Source of the DNA: JAJDAH01 sp964487605
Lineage (GTDB): Bacteria; Myxococcota_A; Polyangia; Polyangiales; Polyangiaceae
Direction of reading: 5' to 3'
Assembly: GCA_964487605.1 (NCBI GenBank)
Contig: CAZARU010000022.1
Span: 1 to 64,000 of the forward strand
Length of the DNA stretch: 64,000 nt
Part shown: one piece after another, positions 41,846 to 49,138 of the stretch
Numbering within the stretch: the stretch's first letter is position 1
Layout of the letters: each line of letters opens with the position of its first letter
Translations under genes and position numbers: made by a program
Notes under the pieces: generated by a model
The model's input: the letters and a program-made list of their open reading frames with translations, nothing else
What the model was told of the DNA's origin: nothing
Database searches by the model: none

Positions 41846-42433
41846 ATGCCCTACCGACGCGCGAGAGCCACGCTTCTCGTCGGCCTGGTGATGGCGCTCG
41901 GACTGAAGGCGCCCCTCGCGAGAGCGTCCGACCCCGTCGCGGTGCCCGTGCCTCTGCAGGTCGAGCTGCTCGTGAAGGTCGCGGCCTACGACAAGAACTT
42001 CAGCTCCCGCGCCGGGGATCGTGCCCGGATCCTCATCCTCACGAAGAAGGACGATGCCGAGTCGACGCGGGTCGGTCGCCAGGCGGAGCGCGCCGCGGAA
42101 GGCAAGACCATCGGGAGTCTCGACGTGGAGGCATCGATGCTCGAGTTCTCGGACGGAGCCGCGGTCGCCCGTGCGGTTCAGAAGCGGCGCGCGGCAATCG
42201 TCTACGCGGCGCCGGGGTTCACGAACGACGAGCTCTCCGGGATCGCTCAGGCGCTGGAGGGCATGGACGTGCTCAGCGTCGGCGCCGTCGCGAAGTTCGT
42301 CCCGCGTGGCATCGTCTTGTCGTTCGACCTGGTGAGCGGCAAGCCGAAGCTGGTCGTGCACCTCTCGCGGGCGAGAAAGCAGAACGTCGAGCTGTCATCG
42401 CGCGTGCTGAAGCTCATGAAGGTGTTCCCGTGA
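41846..42433 (+). CDS. YfiR-family periplasmic protein
   Basis: A 195-residue exported protein with signal peptide 1-27 (LVGLVMALGLKAPLARA). The fold signature of YfiR/DUF4154 is visible: QVELLVKVAAYDKNF, then RILILTKK, the VYAAPGFTNDELSGI turn, VLSVGAVAKFVPRGIVLSFDLVSGKPKLVVHLSRAR. In Pseudomonas YfiR holds back a membrane diguanylate cyclase; many other homologues sit beside TonB receptors with unknown function. The stop codon overlaps the next start (GTGA at 42430-42433), so the pair is translated together. No cyclase of the YfiN type is adjacent. Confidence 0.85.
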   Translation: MPYRRARATLLVGLVMALGLKAPLARASDPVAVPVPLQVELLVKVAAYDKNFSSRAGDRARILILTKKDDAESTRVGRQAERAAEGKTIGSLDVEASMLEFSDGAAVARAVQKRRAAIVYAAPGFTNDELSGIAQALEGMDVLSVGAVAKFVPRGIVLSFDLVSGKPKLVVHLSRARKQNVELSSRVLKLMKVFP

Positions 42434-44607
42434 GGGTCGGAACGACGGCCCTCGTCGTCGGCGTGCTCGCGGTCTCGCGCCCGGCTTGGGCGGAGACGCC
42501 GTCAGATACTGCGGACCTGGAGGGATTGCTCGACACGTCGGTGGTGAGCGCGCCGTCGAAGTCGGCGGAGTCCGACCAGACGGCTCCGGCCACCTCCGTG
42601 TCCATCACCGCGGAGGATCTGAGGCGGCACGGCATTCGCACCCTCGACGAGGCGATCAACTTCCTCGCCTTCGGCATGCACACCGAGCGGGAGTTCCAGG
42701 CGGCGGAGATCGGCGCGCGAGGCGTCCTCTTGACGAGCGACTTCGGAGCCCACGTGTTGTTGATGGTCGATGGCCACGTCCTGAACGAGGCTTGGGGCGC
42801 GGCGGCGTTCTTCGATCGCGGAACCGCCGTCCCGATCGAGCTGATCGACCACATCGAGGTCGTGCTCGGACCGGGCTCGGTGCTCTACGGGTCCAACGCG
42901 ATGCTGGGCATCGTGCACATCGTGACGAAGCGGGCGAAGGATTTTTCGGGCGCGCACCTCGTGGTGGACTCCGAGGTGCCGAACGTTCTACGCGGCGCGG
43001 TCGGGTACGGTCGGGCCTTCCGCCTGTTCGGATCGGACGCGGAGGTCGTCTTCGAGGCGGAGCACACCGAGCAGCGCGGTCCGACGTTCGCGTTCGGCCC
43101 GCAGGACATCGGTCCCGACTCGGTGTCCGGGGTGGCGCGCCCGTTCGACCCGAGCCCGCGCGACCGCGTCCATCCCCCCGGCGTGTGGGGCGGCCGCGGC
43201 GACGACGCGCACTCCTCGCAGACACCCGCCGCCTACCTTCGGCTCCGCGTCGGTGACGTCGAGGTGGGGGCGCGCGCCGCGCTCTTCCGCCGCACCGACC
43301 CGACCAACAGCGGCAACTTCGACGACCCCGACGGTCACGAGATGGATCGCTGGGCGCACCTGGACGTGAAGCACGGCGCATCGCTCTCGGCTGCCGTCAG
43401 GCTCTCCACGCGCGTGTACGGCGACCTCTACGACTACGTCCAGCGCTGGCCCAGCAACGGTGCCGAGGACTGCCTGGCGGGGCAGGACAGCGGCTGTCTG
43501 TGGGTTCTCGACGGCGCCGCGCAGTCGGTGGGCCTCGAACCACAGCTCACCTTCGACTGGCTCGAGGACGGCCGCGTCGTGACCCTCGTCGGCATCGACG
43601 CGAAGGTGCGACACGTGACCTCGGAGGTGAACTTCATCGACAACGTCACGGAGACGAGCCCGGGCCCCGTCGGTGCCTACGATCTCTCGGAGAAAGCAGT
43701 GGCGGCTTACGCGCAGAACACGGCGTGGATCACGCAGCGCTTCGCCCTCAACGCAGGAGTGCGACTCGACGTGGACGAGCGGTTCGGCAGTCACGCGTCG
43801 CCTCGTGCAGCGATGTCGCTGCTGCCGTGGGACGGCGGCACGTGGAAGGTGGTGTACTCCGAGGCGTTCCGCGCCCCCTCGGCGTTCGAGATCTACTACT
43901 CCGACCCCGACACCCAGGTTCCGGGTGGGGACGGCCTGGAGCCCGAGACCGTGCGCTCGGTGGAGGGGAGCATCGAACAGCGCTTCGGAACGCAGCGCGT
44001 GATGACGGGTGTGTTCCACTCGTGGTGGGACGGACTCGCGCTCGCCGAAGAGCTAACGCCCACCGAGCTGCAGGACGCCATCGCCTCCGGCGCCCTCTCG
44101 CCGAACGCGAGCTACGCGTACCAGGTTCGCAACGTGAGTCGGGTTCGGAGCTTCGGGTTCAGCGCCGTCTACGACGGCTCGCTGGCCGCCGGGCGGTTGC
44201 GCTACGGCGCCAGCCTGACCGAGGGCTTCGCGCGGCGAGAGGATCCGGGCCTGGATCCGGAGCTGCTCGCCGTGGCTCCCCGGACGACGGCGAACGCGCG
44301 AATCTCGTACGATCTCGGCTCGCCCCTGCCGACGCTGGCGCTCGCAGGTCGGTTCACGTCGCGTCGCCCCATCGAGACCTATCCGGATCGGCCAGCGGCC
44401 GACGCGTTCGTGGAGGCGCTCGCAGCGGTTTCTGGGCCCGTGCCCGGCGTCGGGGGTCTCAGCTACCGGCTCACGGGACGCTGGGCCTCGAAGGACACGA
44501 GCGCCTACGTGGTGGGCTTCGGGAACCTGTCGAACGGCCGTCGGGAACTCGCGCCGCGTCAGACCGTCGTGGGCGGGGTCGGGCTGCAGTACGACTTCGA
44601 TCTGTGA
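42430..44607 (+). CDS. TonB-dependent receptor
   Basis: A 725-residue outer-membrane receptor for energised uptake. Signal peptide 1-21 (GVLAVSRPAWA). The plug domain (about 45-165) has typical motifs: SVSITAEDLRRHGIRTLDEAINFL, IGARGV, HVLLMVDGHVLNE and IDHIEVVLGPGSVLYGSNAMLGIVHIVTK. About 22 barrel strands follow and the chain ends YDFDL. A clear TonB box was not identified. GTG 42430 overlaps the YfiR-family stop codon, so the two are a unit. The substrate is unknown; no metal, heme or vitamin genes are near. Confidence 0.92.
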   Translation: MRVGTTALVVGVLAVSRPAWAETPSDTADLEGLLDTSVVSAPSKSAESDQTAPATSVSITAEDLRRHGIRTLDEAINFLAFGMHTEREFQAAEIGARGVLLTSDFGAHVLLMVDGHVLNEAWGAAAFFDRGTAVPIELIDHIEVVLGPGSVLYGSNAMLGIVHIVTKRAKDFSGAHLVVDSEVPNVLRGAVGYGRAFRLFGSDAEVVFEAEHTEQRGPTFAFGPQDIGPDSVSGVARPFDPSPRDRVHPPGVWGGRGDDAHSSQTPAAYLRLRVGDVEVGARAALFRRTDPTNSGNFDDPDGHEMDRWAHLDVKHGASLSAAVRLSTRVYGDLYDYVQRWPSNGAEDCLAGQDSGCLWVLDGAAQSVGLEPQLTFDWLEDGRVVTLVGIDAKVRHVTSEVNFIDNVTETSPGPVGAYDLSEKAVAAYAQNTAWITQRFALNAGVRLDVDERFGSHASPRAAMSLLPWDGGTWKVVYSEAFRAPSAFEIYYSDPDTQVPGGDGLEPETVRSVEGSIEQRFGTQRVMTGVFHSWWDGLALAEELTPTELQDAIASGALSPNASYAYQVRNVSRVRSFGFSAVYDGSLAAGRLRYGASLTEGFARREDPGLDPELLAVAPRTTANARISYDLGSPLPTLALAGRFTSRRPIETYPDRPAADAFVEALAAVSGPVPGVGGLSYRLTGRWASKDTSAYVVGFGNLSNGRRELAPRQTVVGGVGLQYDFDL

Positions 44608-44623
44608 CCCGGGTTCTTTCCCG

Positions 44624-46219
44624 TCAGCGCGTCACGACGAAGTACGTCCCGGGTCCGTTGGCGCCGCCCGCCGCCGCGCCGTTCCAGCCCGGCGGAACCT
44701 CGGGGGTCGTCCAGGCGAAGAGGCGCTTTCCGTCCCGCGGAGACACGTTGACGCATCCGGCGCTCATGGGCTCGCCGAAGTTCTCGTGCCAGTAGGCGAC
44801 GTGGAGCGCGAACGGCGCGTGAAAGTACTGCGTGTAGGGGACGTCCGCGATCCAGAAGCTGCGGTCCTCGCCCTTCTCGGGGCTCATGGTGGCCGCCACG
44901 TGCTTGAAGGTCACGCGATACACGCCGAGCGGCGTCGAACTCGTCTTCACCGGGTCCATGCCTCGCATGGGGACGCCGCCTGCGCCGGGTGAGATCAAGG
45001 TGGTGAACACGGGTCGCGCTCCCTCGTAGGCGACGAGCGTGCCGTTGGTGATGCTGACGACGAGGTAGCGGTCGTGCTCCCCCACGCCGAACGGTCGCGT
45101 CGTGCGCTCCGACACCACCGTGGCGTCGGCTTGGTCGACCCAGAGCGACGCGCCGTCTTCGGTGCGCTCCAGGGTTCGGAGCAACGTGCGGCCATCCCGC
45201 ACGAGCGGCTCGGCCGTCGCGTCGAGACGCGCGTGGGTACGCACGTTCCACGTTCCCCGCTGCTCCAGTCGGTCGTCGCTGCCGACGATCCACCGGGCGC
45301 GCGGTCGAGCTCGAAACCACGCGATGGGTAGTTTGGTGTCGCCCTCGAGCGACACGCCTTCGAACGAGGACTCCCGGAACGGCCGAACGCGATCGGCGGG
45401 CACCACGGTACCGTCTGCGCTGAGGAGCCACGTACGGCCCTCGTGCTCGAAGGCGCGCGTGTACGCGAGCATCGATCCCAGGGGAATCGTGCGTCGGAGC
45501 ACCGCCAGCGGCGTCTCGGTGCCCGCCGCACCGCCGGCGCGGAGGAAGAACGGAACCTCACCGTCGGCGACCACGCGGCGCGCCTCGGCGAGCTTCTCGT
45601 GCCCCCGATTTCCCCAGGAGAGCGGCGCGAAGGTCCCCGGCTCGCCGAGGAAGCGTTCGGTGACCTCGGTCTCCCGCTTCGTCGGCAGGCGCCGGTACAT
45701 GGGCGCCCCGTTGGAGAGGGCGTAGCGATAGGGAAGGGGGCTCGTGCCGGCCTGCGCGAGCTGCATCGCGGAGAGGTACCGGTCCGTGGGGCGAAGCGTG
45801 ACCGTGCGGTCGTTGCACACGAACCCCCGTGGCTCGACGGCGTAGAATCCCTCCGCGCACCCGGGCCCGGGGGCCCCCGCGTCGGACCGGAGCGCGACGG
45901 AGCTCCCCACGCGGACGTAGCCGAGCTGTCGCGAACCCTTGCGCGGCTCCTCCCAGATCCACGTGAACCATCCCTTGCTCCACGCGCGCGCGGGGGCGCG
46001 CGTGGCCTCCGCGGACGACCGGGCGGCCCCCAGGGCGGCGTCTCGCGTCACCTCGATTTCGCGCGCGGTGCGCGTCGTGGAGCGTGTCTCGGCGAGCGTC
46101 GCGGCGCCCTCGACGTGGGCCGGGAGCGGGGCGTCGGCGCGCGCGGGTGCGACACCCATCGACGCGCTCGCGGCGCAGGCGGCGACGACGGCCGGTCGAA
46201 ACGTCGAAAAACGCTCCAC
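44624..46219 (-). CDS. L,D-transpeptidase paralogue with altered SxGC motif
   Basis: A 531-residue exported protein (signal peptide about 1-28, ending in APARADA) with the same layout as the transpeptidase at 31404-32954: SH3-like start (GWFTWIWEEPRKGSRQLGYVRVGS), long middle with the shared YALSNGAPMYRRLPT signature, and a YkuD domain (about 380-520). The active site reads H473..(HVAYWHENFG) then S486-A487-G488-C489: the nucleophile Cys489 is kept, but the histidine of SHGC is Ala. Catalysis is probably reduced, or a different residue supplies the base. A wall-binding or regulatory role is an alternative. GTG 46219 is 78 bp from divergent ruvB. Confidence 0.88.
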   Translation of the reverse strand: MERFSTFRPAVVAACAASASMGVAPARADAPLPAHVEGAATLAETRSTTRTAREIEVTRDAALGAARSSAEATRAPARAWSKGWFTWIWEEPRKGSRQLGYVRVGSSVALRSDAGAPGPGCAEGFYAVEPRGFVCNDRTVTLRPTDRYLSAMQLAQAGTSPLPYRYALSNGAPMYRRLPTKRETEVTERFLGEPGTFAPLSWGNRGHEKLAEARRVVADGEVPFFLRAGGAAGTETPLAVLRRTIPLGSMLAYTRAFEHEGRTWLLSADGTVVPADRVRPFRESSFEGVSLEGDTKLPIAWFRARPRARWIVGSDDRLEQRGTWNVRTHARLDATAEPLVRDGRTLLRTLERTEDGASLWVDQADATVVSERTTRPFGVGEHDRYLVVSITNGTLVAYEGARPVFTTLISPGAGGVPMRGMDPVKTSSTPLGVYRVTFKHVAATMSPEKGEDRSFWIADVPYTQYFHAPFALHVAYWHENFGEPMSAGCVNVSPRDGKRLFAWTTPEVPPGWNGAAAGGANGPGTYFVVTR

Positions 46220-46297
46220 GCCCTGACGTTTTCCGTCATCGCTGGCCCGTTCGCAAGTGCCGGCGTGACCGCGCCTGTACTACTGTCGTAAGGGCTC

Positions 46298-47389
46298 ATG
46301 GCCGCCCGCAAGAAGAGGGATCAACCGCGTGGGGAGACGGGTGAACGCGACGGTGCGCCGCGCGATGGCGAGGAGCGCGTCGTGGGCGCGGAAAGCGCGT
46401 CGGAAGACGACCGGTTCGATCGCCTCTTTCGGCCGAAGCGCCTCTCGGAGTTCGTCGGGCAGGACAAGCACAAGGCGAACCTCGCCGTCTTCGTGGAAGC
46501 CGCTCGCAAGCGCCGCGAACCTCTCGACCACATCCTCTTGTGTGGTCCGCCCGGGCTGGGCAAGACCACCCTCGCCCACATCCTGGCGAACGAGATGGGC
46601 GTCGAACTCTTCACCACGAGTGGCCCCGCCGTGGAGCACAAGGGCGTCCTCACCGGGCTGCTGACGCGCCTGGGCAAGGACGACATCCTGTTCATCGACG
46701 AGATTCATCGCCTGAGCGCCCCCGTCGAAGAGTCCCTGTACCCGGCCATCGAGGACTTTCGCCTGGACGTCATGACGGGCGACGGGCCGTACGCGGAGAG
46801 TATCTCCGTCGATCTGAAGCCCTTCACCCTCGTGGGGGCGACGACGCGCATGGGACTCCTGACCAAGCCGCTGCACGAGCGCTTCGGTCTCACTCTGCGC
46901 CTCGACTTCTACCCTCCGAAGGACCTTCAGATCATCATCGAGCGCAGCGCGCGACTCCTCGAAATAGAGTGCGAGGCCGAAGGCGCCCGAGAACTGTCGC
47001 TCCGCGCGCGTGGCACGCCGCGCGTCGCCAATCGCCTGCTCCGACGGGTACGGGATTTCGCTCAGGTCGAAGGAACCGGGGTCGTCGACGCGGCCATCGT
47101 ACGAACCACCTGCGAGCGCCTCGAAGTTGACGACGGCGGACTCGACGAGATGGACCGCCGCCTGCTCACCGTGATCATCGAGCACTACCAGGGGGGCCCC
47201 GTCGGCGTCGAGACGCTAGCTGCGGCCCTGGCGGAGCCGCGCGACACCGTCGAGGACGTCTACGAACCGTACCTGCTGCAGCAGGGCTTCATCGGTCGCA
47301 CGCCTCGCGGACGCGTCGCGAACAAGAAGGCCTACGACCACCTCGGGGTGCCGTTCGGGGAGTCGCCGCGCCAGGGTAAGCTCTTCTGA
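46298..47389 (+). CDS. ruvB: Holliday junction branch-migration helicase RuvB
   Basis: A 363-residue AAA+ motor that drives Holliday-junction migration with RuvA during recombinational repair. Walker A GPPGLGKT is at 83-90, Walker B ILFIDEIHRL, sensor 1 GATTRMGLLTKPLHERFG, and the C-terminal winged-helix DNA-binding domain is present (AALAEPRDTVEDVYEPYLLQQGFI..TPRGR). An extra acidic N-terminal tail of about 35 residues precedes the core. ruvA and ruvC are not adjacent, unlike in many bacteria. A TACTGT hexamer lies 11 nt upstream of the ATG. Confidence 0.97.
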   Translation: MAARKKRDQPRGETGERDGAPRDGEERVVGAESASEDDRFDRLFRPKRLSEFVGQDKHKANLAVFVEAARKRREPLDHILLCGPPGLGKTTLAHILANEMGVELFTTSGPAVEHKGVLTGLLTRLGKDDILFIDEIHRLSAPVEESLYPAIEDFRLDVMTGDGPYAESISVDLKPFTLVGATTRMGLLTKPLHERFGLTLRLDFYPPKDLQIIIERSARLLEIECEAEGARELSLRARGTPRVANRLLRRVRDFAQVEGTGVVDAAIVRTTCERLEVDDGGLDEMDRRLLTVIIEHYQGGPVGVETLAAALAEPRDTVEDVYEPYLLQQGFIGRTPRGRVANKKAYDHLGVPFGESPRQGKLF

Positions 47390-47468
47390 TACGGGACTCG
47401 GCGCCGACGCGGCCCTGGCCGCGCGAGCCGCACGTGTACGCGAGCCAGGAACGTGGCACTCTGCGACC

Positions 47469-48692
47469 GTGCTCCGCGGTCTTCGGGCCCTGCTGCTCGC
47501 CTCGAGCATCGCCGGTTGTGGCGCTTCGCCGGCGGTGATGGCCCGCGCGCCCGAAGCTCCCACCGGGGGCCTGGCGAAGTGTCAGGTCGCTGCCAGCCAG
47601 CAGAATCCGCTCGTCACGGAGTGGCCGGCTTCGGAGAAGGCGAACCTGGAGAGCCGGCTCGCTACCGGTGGCGTCATCGTCGCCTACAGCGGGTGCGAGA
47701 TGCGGCTCCTCCCGGCGTGCCGGGTGCCGGGCCTCTACCGCTGGCAGCGCACGACCACGTCGACCGACGCGATCGAGATCCGGAGCGAGGACGACCTCTA
47801 CACCAAGCTGCCCCTCGGCGCCGCGGCGCTGGAGGCCGAGCTGCGGTCCGCCGGGCGTCTCAGTGTGCGCACCACGGTGAGCGGGCAGCTCACGGTGGAG
47901 GGAATCGATCCCGATCTCGTGCCCAACACCGGACCCTGCGAGGGGGCCACGCACCTGGTCACGTCGCTCAGCATCGGCGCCTTCGAGATGCGCTCGGGCG
48001 GATCCGTGACGGCTTCGGGCGGAGCTTCGCTTCCCCTCGCCGGTGTCGGTGCCTCCACGACCAGCGAGGAGAACGTCGTACGGAGCGCCGGCGTACCCTC
48101 CACCTGCGCGGCCGCCACCGCCGAGTCGCCGCACGCGGACTGCCGCTCGCCGATCCAGATGTTCCTGACGCCGCTGCCCGTGGCGCTGCGGAACAAGCCG
48201 CCGCCCGGCAAGCTCCGCGCGACGTTCGTCAGCGACGAGCCCGAGACCGAGTGGGAAGTCCTGGCCGGCGACACGGTGCTCTGCGTCACGCCGTGCTCGG
48301 AGCTCGTACCCCGCAATCAGCGGCTTGCCTTGCGCGAGAAGGAGCCCGGGTTTCTCAAGCAAGCGCGGATGCTCGACGTCCCGGACTTGAAGGAGGTCGG
48401 CGCCGACGCCGTGACGGTTCACGGGCACGGCGCGGTGACCGGGACGCGAGTCGGGGGCATCGTGCTCTCCGCCCTCGGCGGCGTGGGGCTCATGGCGGGG
48501 TTCTTCGTGACCGTCATCGGTTGCGACGAATCCCGAGGCAGCACGGGGGCGTGCGTGACGGGTGTCACGCTCCTGCCGGTGTCGGCGGGGGCCGTCGCGA
48601 CCGGCGTCGTCATGATCGTGACGGGCGGCAGTGAAGCGAACGTGGAGCCCAGCGCTGCCGTTCGACAGGTCGGCTTCGGCGGGACGTTCTAG
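47469..48692 (+). CDS. Lipoprotein with PEGA-like region
   Basis: A 407-residue lipoprotein (signal MLRGLRALLLASSIAGC, Cys17) of unknown role. Residues 35-170 are a beta-rich domain with several cysteines (YSGCEMRLLPACRVPGLYRW). A Gly/Ser linker follows. Residues about 240-300 look like a PEGA-type surface repeat (PGKLRATFVSDEPETEWEVLAGDTVLCVTPC). Two Gly/Val hydrophobic helices lie near the C terminus (GGIVLSALGGVGLMAGFFV; VSAGAVATGVVMIV), an unusual end for a lipoprotein. GTG start at 47469. It converges on a response-regulator gene with a 23-bp gap. Confidence 0.78.
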   Translation: MLRGLRALLLASSIAGCGASPAVMARAPEAPTGGLAKCQVAASQQNPLVTEWPASEKANLESRLATGGVIVAYSGCEMRLLPACRVPGLYRWQRTTTSTDAIEIRSEDDLYTKLPLGAAALEAELRSAGRLSVRTTVSGQLTVEGIDPDLVPNTGPCEGATHLVTSLSIGAFEMRSGGSVTASGGASLPLAGVGASTTSEENVVRSAGVPSTCAAATAESPHADCRSPIQMFLTPLPVALRNKPPPGKLRATFVSDEPETEWEVLAGDTVLCVTPCSELVPRNQRLALREKEPGFLKQARMLDVPDLKEVGADAVTVHGHGAVTGTRVGGIVLSALGGVGLMAGFFVTVIGCDESRGSTGACVTGVTLLPVSAGAVATGVVMIVTGGSEANVEPSAAVRQVGFGGTF

Positions 48693-48715
48693 CGCCAAGA
48701 GCGAGATCGGCCGGC

Positions 48716-49138
48716 TCACACCGATGAGCCGCGCCCCTGTCGCATTCGCTGCGCGAGGCGCCGCATGCGGATCGTGCGGAAGACGGCATCGACCTGGGTC
48801 CCGAGCGCCTCGATGTCTCCCTTGCGGAAGAGGACGCCGTCGAACCCCAGACGATCGTACCTCGGCGCGACCTCCGGGTCGGACGTGTAGAGGTAGAACA
48901 CGCACGAGGCCACGTTCTCGGGAACGGCCTTCAGCATCTGCAGGAGTTCCTCTCCGTTCATGCCCGGCATGTGGTAGTCGATGATCGCGAGGTCGGCGTT
49001 CCGGGCCAGCTTCACGGCGACGTCCACCCCCGTGGTCGTTCGAACGTCGTACCCGCGCGCGCTCAGGCACTGGCGGATCTGCTCCAGGATGACCCAGCTG
49101 TCGTCAACGACGACGACGCGTCCGTCCTCCGCGCTCAT
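48716..49138 (-). CDS. Stand-alone response regulator
   Basis: A 140-residue single receiver domain with no output. The acidic pocket (VVVVDDSW), phosphoacceptor Asp in AIIDYHMPGMNG, the Thr/Ser in YLYTSDPE and the Lys in LFRKGDIE are in place. ATG 49138 overlaps the kinase stop codon (ATGA), so it is translated with, and probably phosphorylated by, the CheA-like kinase upstream. Like CheY it would act by binding a target protein. The basic tail (RMRRLAQRMRQGR) could contact that partner. Confidence 0.9.
   Translation of the reverse strand: MSAEDGRVVVVDDSWVILEQIRQCLSARGYDVRTTTGVDVAVKLARNADLAIIDYHMPGMNGEELLQMLKAVPENVASCVFYLYTSDPEVAPRYDRLGFDGVLFRKGDIEALGTQVDAVFRTIRMRRLAQRMRQGRGSSV

Noticed and set aside
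39134..42361. Very long minus-strand frame (over 1000 codons) across amtB and the radical SAM gene
   Set aside because: It is a shadow of GC-rich genes: Arg/His/Gly-rich, no motifs, and it overlaps three well-supported genes in other frames.
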